A stretch of 64,000 nt of DNA. Source: Chitinophagaceae bacterium (GTDB lineage: Bacteria; Bacteroidota; Bacteroidia; Chitinophagales; Chitinophagaceae). The notes below the pieces were generated by a model. That model saw only the letters and a program-made list of their open reading frames with translations, did no database searches and was not told the origin of the DNA. The stretch is from the NCBI GenBank assembly GCA_009996675.1, contig JAACZQ010000007.1, positions 1 through 64,000 of the forward strand, in the 5' to 3' direction. The translations under genes and the position numbers were made by a program. Below, in pieces: positions 41,418 through 50,650 of this stretch (positions are counted from its first letter, which is position 1; each line of letters begins with the position of its first letter).

Positions 41418-43272
41418 TGTTTAAAGGTATGTCTATGATTACGGTTGTTCCGTGAATATTACTATCGATGGTTGCTTTTCCGCCCATATAGGCAACGCGG
41501 TAACGGATGTTTTTCCATCCCAGGCCTTCTGTTCCGGTAGCATCAAAGCCCCTGCCATTGTCTTCTACCAGCAGGGTTATGCGTTTGCCTGGTCCTTCTT
41601 CCCAAAACTCAACCTGCACCTCGGTGGCTTCCGCATGCTTTTTGATATTGTGCAACAACTCCAATACGATGCGGTATAAACCAGCTTCCATACTCAGGGG
41701 ATACCGGTTTTGCACATCGCTGTTATAATGTATCGTTAATGTTTCTCCATTATTCCATCGGTCAATCGTTTTCCGAAGCGCCTTATCCAGTCCCTGCTCT
41801 TCCAGTAACACGGGCATCAGGTCATGCGCAATATTGCGCAAATCGGTAATGGCCTGATCCAGTTGCCCCGCTATCCACTGTTGCTGTTCGGGCTGTTCCC
41901 GTAAACGGTGGTGGGCACCCATACGGATACCGCCCAGCAATCCCCCCAGTCCATCATGCAATTCCCGGGCCAATCTGTTTCTTTCTTCTTCCTGGCTTTG
42001 TATGACCTTATCCGCAGTTTCGCGGCGGGCCTGCTCCAGGGCCTGCATGGCCTGCTCTTTGTCGCGCTTGTACTGACTGTAACGCTGTGTTAAGCCGAAT
42101 GATAAAATGGTAGACTCACCCAGCATTCCGATCGGTGAACCATATTTGGTTACAAAAAATACCCAGTTACCCGATACATTGTACTGCGCTATCAATATCA
42201 GTACAATGAAAAAAGATAAGAACCCCAGCGCTCCAAAGAAAAATAATGCCAGGGTGGGTTGTTGCCGGTAGCTTTTCCAGATACTCAGCAGGATAATGAT
42301 CAGGGCCAGCAGCCAGATAATATTCATCGTTCCCAGAAAACCATAACGCAGTAATGCACTGCTGCTGCTGAAGCGGGTAAGCAACAGACCCACGCTGGAC
42401 ACCAGCAATAACAACTGAACAACCCGAATGGTTTTGGTGAACACGGGTTTGCTGTGTGGCATGGTAAAGAACCTGGCCGTTATTTCCAATAAAAACAAAT
42501 ACGACAGATTGGATAGAAAGGGTCGCGATTTGCTGGTGAAATCCACACTTTCCGGCCAGAGATAACGGAAGGAAAGTCCCCACTGCGACAATACCCACAA
42601 TGAAGAGCTCAGGAGGTAAAGTATATAGAACAAGTGTATCGGGTCGCGCAGAGACAACCAGAGGAAACTGTTCATGAGCGCCAGGAATAAGATCCATCCG
42701 AAAAACACACCATAGATCATCTTTTCATCCGAGAGATAGGTGGCCAGGTGATTCTGTTTGACAACACGCAGCGGTACATTCAGCGACTCTCCTTTTTTAT
42801 CAACCCTGATCAGCAAAGTCTGTTTTCCATGTCCCTTTACCGGATACCAATAATCGGCTTCGTTCAATGCTCTTTGTTTGAAAGGATAATAATCTCCGGA
42901 GCGATAGGTTTCTGCCCAACCCTGCTCTCCCTGCTGGTAAATACGTATATCATTGATATGTGGATTGGCCACCTGCACCCACAAGGGCTCCTGCACATCC
43001 AGCTCCAGTGCGAGCCACCAGCGGTATGATGTAAAACCCGGATTGAATACACCATTGCGAACGGGTTTTGCTTTTTGCTGTAATAAAAGGCTCACCTGTT
43101 CGGGGGTTTGATTGGCAGTATCGGGGGTGACCCAAAAAACGGGTTGTTCGACTCCGGTGTGTTGCGGCGTTGTGAAGCGAAAGAGGGCCAATAGTAAAAG
43201 CAGGAATAATAAAGAGCCAATACTAAGGCTTATTATTCTCTCTTTGTTGGATTTTAAAAATGTCAGCCGCAT
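41395..43272 (-). CDS. 7TMR-DISM sensor histidine kinase (HisKA_3 type)
   Basis: The protein has 625 residues. The N-terminal helix is followed by a periplasmic DISMED2-like domain (about 55-185, LWVQVANPHINDIRIYQQGE), seven membrane helices (about 190-395), a coiled linker (QALEQARRETADKVIQSQEE), and HisKA_3 with phospho-acceptor His in RNRLARELHDGLGGLLGGIR. The HATPase domain shows LELLHNIKKHAEATEV and VEDNGRGFDATG. It phosphorylates the NarL-type regulator encoded downstream. The sensed ligand is unknown; DISMED2 domains are thought to bind carbohydrates. Confidence 0.9.
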   Translation of the reverse strand: MRLTFLKSNKERIISLSIGSLLFLLLLLALFRFTTPQHTGVEQPVFWVTPDTANQTPEQVSLLLQQKAKPVRNGVFNPGFTSYRWWLALELDVQEPLWVQVANPHINDIRIYQQGEQGWAETYRSGDYYPFKQRALNEADYWYPVKGHGKQTLLIRVDKKGESLNVPLRVVKQNHLATYLSDEKMIYGVFFGWILFLALMNSFLWLSLRDPIHLFYILYLLSSSLWVLSQWGLSFRYLWPESVDFTSKSRPFLSNLSYLFLLEITARFFTMPHSKPVFTKTIRVVQLLLLVSSVGLLLTRFSSSSALLRYGFLGTMNIIWLLALIIILLSIWKSYRQQPTLALFFFGALGFLSFFIVLILIAQYNVSGNWVFFVTKYGSPIGMLGESTILSFGLTQRYSQYKRDKEQAMQALEQARRETADKVIQSQEEERNRLARELHDGLGGLLGGIRMGAHHRLREQPEQQQWIAGQLDQAITDLRNIAHDLMPVLLEEQGLDKALRKTIDRWNNGETLTIHYNSDVQNRYPLSMEAGLYRIVLELLHNIKKHAEATEVQVEFWEEGPGKRITLLVEDNGRGFDATGTEGLGWKNIRYRVAYMGGKATIDSNIHGTTVIIDIPLNNERTEEA

Positions 43273-43292
43273 ATTTTCAACTATAACGATAC

Positions 43293-43320
43293 GAAAAAAG
43301 CCCGGAATCCGGGCTTTTTC
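43293..43320 (-). terminator. rho-independent terminator of the amidase gene
   Basis: GAAAAAAGCCCGG (43293-43305) pairs with CCGGGCTTTTTC (43309-43320). It lies between the amidase stop at 43339 and the kinase start at 43272, with T-runs on both strands. Confidence 0.85.
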
Positions 43321-43338
43321 TATGTTTTTTTCCTGGCT

Positions 43339-44991
43339 TTATTTAAATGCCGGTGGATGCATTTCGTCCCATCCTGTTGCCTCCTGATAGGCTTTGGCCG
43401 CCAGTAAAAGACTGGCTTCGTCGTACAGTCTTCCGATCAGGGTAATACTGGTGGGTGTATTGAAGCGTTTATCAAATCCCGTCGGAAAACAAAGTGCAGG
43501 ATGACCGGTGAGGTTGGTGATGGCCGACTGGTTTCCGCTACCACGGGTTGGACAAATGATCACATCGAACCGGTTAATGACTTCATTTACTTTTTTCATC
43601 AGCTCAAAGCGATGGCGGTTGGCATTGATGTATTCCACTGCCGGGATCAGGCGTGATACGCGGAATGTGTTGGGCCAGTCGTTCCTTCCCTGTCTTGTCA
43701 TGGCATCATCCACATCAAATCTGGTGAATTCATCAAAAGCTGCTGCACATTCGGCGCTGATGACCATGTCCATGATATTAAACTGGTATACACCACTATC
43801 CGGAAAATCCATGGGTATGAGTTCTACGCCCATTTGCCTGTATACATCCAGTACTTTCCATTCTGTTCGGCTGGTATCGGTTATTTTGTCGAAATAATTT
43901 TTCGCATACCCCACCCGCAGTTTCTTGATATCTGCATTGGGTTTGTAATTAAAGGGGCGGTTTACCGCACTCATATCCAGTCCGTCTGTACCATGAATAT
44001 AATTGAATACTATTGCAGCGTCATCGGCACTACGGCAAATGGGGCCTACTTTATCCAGGCTCCAGCTGAGTGTCATGGCGCCGCTGCGACTGATGCTGCC
44101 GAATGTTGGGCGAAGTCCTGTGGCACCGCAGGTAGATGCTGGTGATATGATGGAGCCCCAGGTTTCGGTTCCAATGGCAAATGGTACGAGTCCTGCCACG
44201 GTTGCCGATGCCGATCCGGCTGATGATCCGGATGAGCCCTGGCGGGTATTCCAGGGATTGCGTGTACGGCCGCCATACCAGTAGTCGCCCATGGCCAGTG
44301 CGCCGAGGGTAAACTTGGCCACCAGTACGGCTCCCGCATCTCGCAGTCGGGTATAGACATAGGCGTCTTCATCAATTACCTGGTCTTTGTAAGGAGCCGC
44401 GCCCCAGGTGGTTTTGGTTCCTTTTACGGCAAACAAATCTTTTAATCCGTATGGAATTCCGTGAAGTGGTCCGCGGTATTTGCCTGCAGCGATTTCTGCA
44501 TCTGCTTCTTTGGCCTGTTGCATGGCCAGCGCTGTTGTTATGGTAATAACAGATTCCAGGCTATCGCCATACTTACGGATACGGTCCAGAAAAAATTGCG
44601 TTAGTTCCTGTGAACTGATTTTTTTGTTTTTGATGAGCGATGCAAGTTGTCGGATGGAATAATAAGCCAGGTCATTGCGATCTGCAGGCAGGCTTACATT
44701 GCGGGGGATATCCCAGTTGATGTTTTCCTGCTTCTCATTAAACTTCATACCGGGCACAACCGGACTATGCCAAAGACTCATGGGAACATTGTTGTTTAAT
44801 GTTTGCTGGTGCATGAGTTTGTATACCAGTATATTTTCTTTTACACCGGCGTACATGGTATCTATTTCTTTTTGTGTGAAATTCAGATCCATGAGTCGTG
44901 CAGCAGCCGGCAGGTCTTTGACGGATACGGTGTCCTGCGCCCCTAGCAGGCAGGGCAGTAAGAGTATACAGAGCAGTAGTTTATTTTTCAT
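43339..44991 (-). CDS. exported amidase-signature family hydrolase
   Basis: The protein has 550 residues with signal peptide MKNKLLLCILLLPCLLGAQ. The amidase signature is complete: the Lys in HGIPYGLKDLF, GSSAGSASATVAGLVPFAIG and the Ser pair in TETWGSIISPASTCGATGLR. The Ser-cisSer-Lys triad cuts C-N bonds in amides. It is related to GatA, but the signal peptide indicates a periplasmic amidase rather than a tRNA-dependent amidotransferase. It stands alone between terminators. Confidence 0.9.
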   Translation of the reverse strand: MKNKLLLCILLLPCLLGAQDTVSVKDLPAAARLMDLNFTQKEIDTMYAGVKENILVYKLMHQQTLNNNVPMSLWHSPVVPGMKFNEKQENINWDIPRNVSLPADRNDLAYYSIRQLASLIKNKKISSQELTQFFLDRIRKYGDSLESVITITTALAMQQAKEADAEIAAGKYRGPLHGIPYGLKDLFAVKGTKTTWGAAPYKDQVIDEDAYVYTRLRDAGAVLVAKFTLGALAMGDYWYGGRTRNPWNTRQGSSGSSAGSASATVAGLVPFAIGTETWGSIISPASTCGATGLRPTFGSISRSGAMTLSWSLDKVGPICRSADDAAIVFNYIHGTDGLDMSAVNRPFNYKPNADIKKLRVGYAKNYFDKITDTSRTEWKVLDVYRQMGVELIPMDFPDSGVYQFNIMDMVISAECAAAFDEFTRFDVDDAMTRQGRNDWPNTFRVSRLIPAVEYINANRHRFELMKKVNEVINRFDVIICPTRGSGNQSAITNLTGHPALCFPTGFDKRFNTPTSITLIGRLYDEASLLLAAKAYQEATGWDEMHPPAFK

Positions 44992-45036
44992 ACAATGCTG
45001 TTTTTAAACGATTGAATATTGGATGTGTTTTTTTAA

Positions 45037-45546
45037 TCATGTTGTTTCGGTAAACCATACCCACACATATTCATCGCGCAGCACCCCGTTTTTGATAACA
45101 CCTTTTCGCCTGACCGATTCCTGCTGAAAGCCACAGGATTTTAATACCTGCATGGATGCTGCATTATTATCAAACGTAAATGCTTCTACACGGATGATAT
45201 CCAGCTCACGGCTGATGTATTGCAATATTTTGCTGACGGCTTCCCGCGCATAACCTCGCCCCCAGAACGGCTCTCCGATAAAATAGCCGATCTCGATGGT
45301 TTTACGATAAATATCCTCCCGGGTTTTACAACCAATACTGCCCACCACTTGTCCATCTGCTACCACGGCAAAATTCAGGGCTGGTTTTTCCTGGGCAGTA
45401 TGTGCGATCCACTGCAGGGCATCCATTACGGTATATGGACTTGGCAATGCATCCCTTACCTGGTTCCAGATATTGCGGTTGTTGGCTATTCCTGCCAGGG
45501 CTTGTGCATCCTGTTTGATCCAGGGCCGGATGATCAGATCGGTCAT
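45037..45546 (-). CDS. GNAT-family N-acetyltransferase (RimJ/RimL-like)
   Basis: The protein has 169 residues from ATG 45546 (MTDLIIRPWIKQDAQALAGI). The longer frame to 45603 overlaps the mgsA stop and is not favoured. The acetyl-CoA loop reads GYFIGEPFWGRGYAREAVSK and the last strands read SCGFQQE. It acetylates an amino group of a protein terminus or small molecule. It lies 4 bases after mgsA, so the two form an operon. Confidence 0.88.
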   Translation of the reverse strand: MTDLIIRPWIKQDAQALAGIANNRNIWNQVRDALPSPYTVMDALQWIAHTAQEKPALNFAVVADGQVVGSIGCKTREDIYRKTIEIGYFIGEPFWGRGYAREAVSKILQYISRELDIIRVEAFTFDNNAASMQVLKSCGFQQESVRRKGVIKNGVLRDEYVWVWFTETT

Positions 45547-45550
45547 ACTG

Positions 45551-46009
45551 TTATTTAATCGCCCTGTTGAGGTATCCGCTGTAATCGGGCAGGATGGATT
45601 CATATTCTTCGTGCATGAATGGTGAGGTAATGAGGAAGTCTGCCGTTGCGCGATCGCAGGCCATGGGAATATTCCAGAGCACGCAGAGGCGCAGCAATGC
45701 TTTCACATCACTGTCGTGTGGTTGTGCTTCCATGGGGTCCCAGAAGAAAAACATCATATCAATTTCACCCGATGCAATCATGGCGCCGATCTGCTGATCA
45801 CCGCCCATGGGTCCGCTCATGAGTTTATGAACGGGCCTGTCGAGTTTTTCTTCGATCAGTTTGCCCGTGGTGCCCGTTGCATACAATTCATGGCGTGATA
45901 ACACCGTTCCGTTGTGTATCACCCATTCCATGAGGTCAGCTTTTTTATGATCGTGCGCGACTAAGGCAATCGTTTTGCGTTTGCCCAGTTTTTTGGTAGT
46001 AATGGCCAT
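45551..46009 (-). CDS. mgsA: methylglyoxal synthase
   Basis: The protein has 152 residues, normal for the family. The conserved regions are present: IALVAHDHKKADLMEWVIHN, ATGTTGKLI, SGPMGGDQQIGAMI and the Asp-bearing FFFWDPMEAQPHDSDVKALL. It converts dihydroxyacetone phosphate to methylglyoxal and phosphate, an overflow route when phosphate is scarce. It shares an operon with a GNAT acetyltransferase. Confidence 0.95.
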   Translation of the reverse strand: MAITTKKLGKRKTIALVAHDHKKADLMEWVIHNGTVLSRHELYATGTTGKLIEEKLDRPVHKLMSGPMGGDQQIGAMIASGEIDMMFFFWDPMEAQPHDSDVKALLRLCVLWNIPMACDRATADFLITSPFMHEEYESILPDYSGYLNRAIK

Positions 46010-46046
46010 GGTACTGATTTTGTTTCTGCTCTTTCCGAAAATACAA

Positions 46047-46946
46047 CTATTTGGCCTTGCTTGCCAATAAGGCTGTCAGCGGGAAAACTATGATAAGTGA
46101 TACCGGTAACTGAAAATAGGATAGCAGCAGCAGGAGCAGCAGCAGGTACACGGGGTATAAAAGCAATAAAGCACCAAACAGTACCGAATCATAAAATACC
46201 GTGCCTTTTGTTTTGCGATGAATAACCGGGGCCAGCCAGCCATATAAGGGCGCGTGCAAGATTTTTGCCGCAAGTGTCAGGGCGGTTGCCACAAGTGTTT
46301 TAGCGACTGGCGGCGGTGGCTGGATATAGCGCTCTGTCAGCTGTATGCGCAGTTGCTCATTGAAATAATTCAGTTGCTGTGCTTCATTGCCGCCGGATAA
46401 GAGGGCTGTTGCTGTTTGAATTTCTCCGGCGGAGAGCCATACTGATTTATGCAGACCATGGAAATTTGCATAACTAATGCTGATGGGTAATACCTGCAAC
46501 GGTACACCGCTGTTAACCGCTTCTATCGCTATGCGTGCTGCCCCCTTGCGAAAAGGTTGTAGCTGATGACTGTTTACTGAAATGCCTTCGATAAAAATGA
46601 GTACGATGCCATTTTGTTGCAGGATGGCTTTACTGGCAGCAAAGGCTTTTTCGTTGAGGTGTAAATTTTCCCGCCCTTCGCTGAGTCGGTATACCGGGAT
46701 CATGTTTAATAACCGGAGCAAGGTATTGTGCCAGGGTTTCCGGAATGCATCGCCCCGGGCCAGGAAATGTACCGGGTGACGGCAGCTGGCGGCAATGATA
46801 ATGGCGTCGAGGAAAGAGTTGGGGTGATTGGCCACCAGGAGCAGGGGCCCCCTTGTTGTTAATACCGGTTTATGCCGGACATCTATGCGGCCCAGGTAAC
46901 ATTGCAGCGCGATTCGTATGGGCCATTTGATGAGGGTATAAAGCAA
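46047..46946 (-). CDS. PlsC-like 1-acylglycerol-3-phosphate O-acyltransferase
   Basis: The protein has 299 residues from a TTG at 46946; no ATG is near the start. The H-x4-D box is in VANHPNSFLDAIIIAA, the acceptor region in LIFIEGISVNSHQLQPF (EGIS in place of EGTR) and a downstream GAARIAIEAV. The C-terminal 90 residues contain two to three membrane helices, a common extension in Bacteroidota members. It acylates lysophosphatidate or a related acceptor at the inner membrane. Confidence 0.82.
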   Translation of the reverse strand: MLYTLIKWPIRIALQCYLGRIDVRHKPVLTTRGPLLLVANHPNSFLDAIIIAASCRHPVHFLARGDAFRKPWHNTLLRLLNMIPVYRLSEGRENLHLNEKAFAASKAILQQNGIVLIFIEGISVNSHQLQPFRKGAARIAIEAVNSGVPLQVLPISISYANFHGLHKSVWLSAGEIQTATALLSGGNEAQQLNYFNEQLRIQLTERYIQPPPPVAKTLVATALTLAAKILHAPLYGWLAPVIHRKTKGTVFYDSVLFGALLLLYPVYLLLLLLLLSYFQLPVSLIIVFPLTALLASKAK

Positions 46947-47162
46947 TTTAGGGGTTTTAGGGAAGATACATGGCTTGTGTGAGAAATGAGCAGCGTTTTA
47001 CATTTTGTGGTGTTTATTTAGTTTTTTACTGTTTTTCAACATTAAAAAGCTCTTTTATGGGCCCCGATCGGGTTTTCAGCCCCCACCGGCAGGTAGTCGG
47101 ATTTTGTACTGTCGGGGTTTTATCCGGTGCCGGGTTCTGGTTTCCGGGCAGCTATAAAACAG

Positions 47163-47188
47163 AAAAGCCGCGACGAATCGCGACTTTT
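47163..47188 (-). terminator. recA terminator
   Basis: AAAAGCCGCGA (47163-47173) pairs with TCGCGACTTTT (47178-47188) with one mismatch. It lies 35 bases after the recA stop on the minus strand. The remaining 47000-47160 contains only GC-rich hairpin-like filler. Confidence 0.75.
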
Positions 47189-47222
47189 CCTTTACTAACC
47201 CATCCAAAAGACAGCGTTCGGG

Positions 47223-48245
47223 CTAAGCTTCAGCGGACGGTTTGGCATCGGAGCTGGTGCTCGTAATGCTGGCCCGGATCTTAGCTTCAATTTCGTTGGA
47301 TAAATCGGGGTTGTCGTGGAGCAGGTTTTTGACCGCATCCCTGCCCTGGCCCAGTTTATTGCCCTCATAACTGAACCAGCTACCGCTTTTCTGTACGATA
47401 CCCAATTCTACACCCATATCAATAATTTCCCCTGTTTTGCTGATGCCTTCGCCAAAAATGATATCAAACTCTGCTGCGCGGAACGGTGGGGCTACTTTGT
47501 TTTTAACCACTTTTACCTTGGCACGGTTACCGATGGCAGAATCGCCATCTTTGATCTGCGTCATACGGCGTATATCGAGGCGGATGGATGCATAGAATTT
47601 TAATGCATTACCGCCGGTGGTGGTTTCGGGGTTACCGAACATCACACCTATTTTTTCCCGCAGCTGGTTGATGAATATACATACCGTATTGGTTTTGTTA
47701 ATCGTTGCCGTGAGTTTACGCAGGGCCTGGCTCATCAAACGGGCCTGTAATCCCATTTTGCTGTCGCCCATCTCTCCCTCCAATTCTCCCTTGGGTACCA
47801 GCGCCGCTACTGAGTCGATCACCACCACATCCAACGCACCGGAAAGAATCAGACGATCCGCAATTTCCAAGGCCTGTTCTCCATAATCGGGTTGTGATAT
47901 CAGCAGGTTGTCTACATCTACACCCAGCTTCTGCGCATAACTGCTGTCGAAAGCATGCTCCGCATCAATAATGGCACACATGCCTCCTTTTTTCTGCGCC
48001 TCTGCAATCACATGGATCGCAATGGTGGTTTTACCCGAAGATTCCGGTCCGTATATTTCTACAATACGTCCCTTGGGCAGACCGCCCACACCCAGGGCAG
48101 CATCCAGACCAATGGATCCGGTGGAAACCACTTCCATCGGCTCGGCAGCGCGCTCGTTCATCATCATCACACTACCCTTACCAAAATCCTTGTCTATCTT
48201 GTCAATCGTCAGCTTTAGCGCCTTCAGTTTTTCTGCGTTACTCAT
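47223..48245 (-). CDS. recA: recombinase A
   Basis: The protein has 340 residues, the usual length. It shows [11 protein letters not shown], Walker [20 protein letters not shown] and the DNA-binding L2 region [19 protein letters not shown]. It forms filaments on single-stranded DNA for strand exchange and prompts LexA cleavage. No LexA gene is in the window, and the upstream 200 bases were not resolved for an SOS box. Confidence 0.98.
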   Translation of the reverse strand: MSNAEKLKALKLTIDKIDKDFGKGSVMMMNERAAEPMEVVSTGSIGLDAALGVGGLPKGRIVEIYGPESSGKTTIAIHVIAEAQKKGGMCAIIDAEHAFDSSYAQKLGVDVDNLLISQPDYGEQALEIADRLILSGALDVVVIDSVAALVPKGELEGEMGDSKMGLQARLMSQALRKLTATINKTNTVCIFINQLREKIGVMFGNPETTTGGNALKFYASIRLDIRRMTQIKDGDSAIGNRAKVKVVKNKVAPPFRAAEFDIIFGEGISKTGEIIDMGVELGIVQKSGSWFSYEGNKLGQGRDAVKNLLHDNPDLSNEIEAKIRASITSTSSDAKPSAEA

Positions 48246-48439
48246 GATTTAATGTTTTGTACTTTTTGAATGGGACTGTAAAACTAAACAGGTTTTAGTA
48301 AATAAACTAATTTTTTTAGTATTTTTTTCGCTAACGTATTTAGTCGGGCTTTATTGCAGGCCTCGCACCGAAAGTAGGGTTTTTGCATCGCGCTGTCTTA
48401 GGTATTTATACCCGTTTTTTCCAGCGCTATCCCCCTGTT

Positions 48440-49291
48440 TTAGTAGGTATTGGTCATATCCTCATCCACACAAATGATGTAATCTGCCCGTCCCAGGTGT
48501 TCGGCCAGCAGCTTGCTGATGTCTGCCTGGCTTACCGTGGTAATAGTGGCTATTTTCAGGCCCGGCTCCTGTTTGCGCAGGTACCAGTTAATGCCATCGT
48601 AGAAATCGGAGTGGTAGGATCCGTTATAGTGTATGAACAGGGTTCCGGGTTTGCGGTATTTCAGGATAAAATAGGCCATGGTTGCATCTTTGATGGCCTG
48701 CGCCTTGGGCAGGTTGTCTCCGCCATGTCCACCCATCATTTCCACCATTTTCTTATAGCCCGGCAGGTCTTTATCATACGCAATGGGCAGGGGCGCTATC
48801 CAGTTCTTTTCCCGGTCCGGTATGGTGTCCAGCACAGTGAACCCTCCCTTTGCTACCAGCGATGCATACCGCCGCGGAACATTGGTGGCAGCAAAGCCTA
48901 TCTGTTTTTCTTTGGCAAAATTTACCAGCGGTGCATAATCGGTGGGGTAATTCTTCCAGAGACGCGCCAGACTGTCCAGCTGCTTCTGTTTGATTTTTCC
49001 CGCCAGGTACTGATCCAGCGGATCCTGGTTATCCTGTTCAAACATTTCCGCACCCAGTGTTAACGCGCGCCTCGCCTGCAGGTCTTTGGTTATCTCCAGC
49101 TGCAGCCAGTGTGCAATAGCATTATTGTGGTATTCCCCAAACAATACAATATCCTGTTCCGCCAATACCCTGAGCATTTTTTCATATTTCACTTTTTTTC
49201 CTTTCGCATCATACATCACATAGGGCAGTTTCTGCTGGGCCATTGTCTGCACACTATACATCAGGGTTATGAGTAACAGTATTTTCTTCAT
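48440..49291 (-). CDS. ChaN-like haem-binding lipoprotein or iron-uptake protein
   Basis: The protein has 283 residues with an N-terminal signal (KILLLITLMYSVQTMAQQ). The family core is IVLFGEYHNNAIAHWLQLEI, GAEMFEQDNQDPLDQYLAGK and FAATNVPRRYASLV. ChaN domains bind haem pairs in Campylobacter and are associated with iron acquisition. Here it precedes no TonB system, so its partner is unknown. Confidence 0.85.
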   Translation of the reverse strand: MKKILLLITLMYSVQTMAQQKLPYVMYDAKGKKVKYEKMLRVLAEQDIVLFGEYHNNAIAHWLQLEITKDLQARRALTLGAEMFEQDNQDPLDQYLAGKIKQKQLDSLARLWKNYPTDYAPLVNFAKEKQIGFAATNVPRRYASLVAKGGFTVLDTIPDREKNWIAPLPIAYDKDLPGYKKMVEMMGGHGGDNLPKAQAIKDATMAYFILKYRKPGTLFIHYNGSYHSDFYDGINWYLRKQEPGLKIATITTVSQADISKLLAEHLGRADYIICVDEDMTNTY

Positions 49292-49317
49292 GCTATTTCC
49301 TTTGGGGCAAGATACGT

Positions 49318-50616
49318 TTATCGATTGTATTCACTCAGCCAGTGAAATTGTTTTTCTGCCAGCCGGTATTGTTTTCCGTTTTTCCGCCAGATCATGTACA
49401 GGCTGTCGCCCCGCACCGGTCCCCATACTTTTATGGTTACACTATCCAGCTTCTCGTATCGCAGGGTGAAGAGACTGTCGGATTGATCGGAACCATTCTT
49501 CCGGAATAAAATTTTGCTGTTTACCGTATCGGGGAAATAGCCAAAATACAATCGTCCGTATCTTCTGGCAAAGAGACTGTCGCCACTATACAAACTTCCG
49601 CCGCTACGGGTATCCAGGATGAGTTGCGTCCAGCGGGTAGAATCATTCACCAGCGCCGGAAGCGTATCGGCATTGCGCGCAAATACGGTTACATCATAAC
49701 TGCCCAATGGAAATGTGCTGTCTGGCTGCTTACCATATACTTTCTGGTAACGCTCGTAATTTTTATAGCCGGGTACGATCATCACAAATACCACAAAATA
49801 AATTTTAGCCAACCAGTAGCACACCCGCTGCCATTTTTTGGTGAATGTTATTTCGTAGAGACTTGCCGGTGGCACCGGTTTATTCAGCACGAACGAGAAC
49901 ACCCGTTTCTGTTCCTGCACCAAGAGGAAGAGTGACATGGCCACCAAATGTGTGGACATAAGTTTTACCGGTATATCATAGGTGAGGTTTAATACCATTA
50001 CGTTGGTGAATACCGCGAGCGACATGAGTACACCCGCCGTGGTGGTGCGGCGGAAGAACAATAACAATCCCGCCACCACTTCTGTCACGCCGGAGAATAC
50101 CTGGTAGGGTGTTGAATATCCAATGAAGAGCCAGGAAAAACGCATGGGCAGGAATTCTCCCAATGGTGTTGCCAGCTGGCTCTGGTTGGGCGTAATCATC
50201 TGCAGGGCATATATCTTGATGATGCCATAAGTAAACGCTGTGATGGCAAGGTTGTAGCGTATAACCTGACAGAGGAAATAATTCCACCTGGGGTAAGCTT
50301 GTTTCTTTGGGTCGGCTACCGTCCATATAGCTGCTGCCAGTAATGAAATGAGTAGCATCATCCACATTTGTGTCCATGCCCAGGAAGTGTCGCCGCTTCC
50401 GTTGGGTTGTACCAGTTCTTTGTATGTTTTGAACAGGTAGGTATTGGATGCATTCACCAATTGATCAATCAGCCAGTAATAGGCTTGATTGACGTAGTTG
50501 TAATAGGGTATATCGTCCAGCCAGGTCCAGGGTGCAGCATAAAAAATAAAATATATGAAAAAGAACCTGAACAGAAATTTGGTGGCGAAGGGCCAGGCAG
50601 TTGTTGGATTTTGCAT
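49318..50616 (-). CDS. DoxX-like multi-pass membrane protein
   Basis: The protein has 432 residues. Residues 1-300 contain about six to seven membrane helices, with FSGVTEVVAGLLLFFRRTTT and YNLAITAFTYGIIKIY typical of DoxX/MauE-type helices. The last 130 residues are a soluble, charged domain (SYDVTVFARNADTLPALVND, YGRLYFGYFPDTVNSKILFR) with no recognised family. Function unknown. It lies 27 bases upstream of the ChaN gene, suggesting one transcript. Confidence 0.78.
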   Translation of the reverse strand: MQNPTTAWPFATKFLFRFFFIYFIFYAAPWTWLDDIPYYNYVNQAYYWLIDQLVNASNTYLFKTYKELVQPNGSGDTSWAWTQMWMMLLISLLAAAIWTVADPKKQAYPRWNYFLCQVIRYNLAITAFTYGIIKIYALQMITPNQSQLATPLGEFLPMRFSWLFIGYSTPYQVFSGVTEVVAGLLLFFRRTTTAGVLMSLAVFTNVMVLNLTYDIPVKLMSTHLVAMSLFLLVQEQKRVFSFVLNKPVPPASLYEITFTKKWQRVCYWLAKIYFVVFVMIVPGYKNYERYQKVYGKQPDSTFPLGSYDVTVFARNADTLPALVNDSTRWTQLILDTRSGGSLYSGDSLFARRYGRLYFGYFPDTVNSKILFRKNGSDQSDSLFTLRYEKLDSVTIKVWGPVRGDSLYMIWRKNGKQYRLAEKQFHWLSEYNR

Positions 50617-50650
50617 GGTTGAATATAATCATCCCTGTTTGTATTTCCCA

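Noticed and set aside
46947..47222. Small RNA or tRNA in the gap before recA's terminator
   Set aside because: No cloverleaf or T-loop was seen; the GC-rich strings look like hairpin filler.
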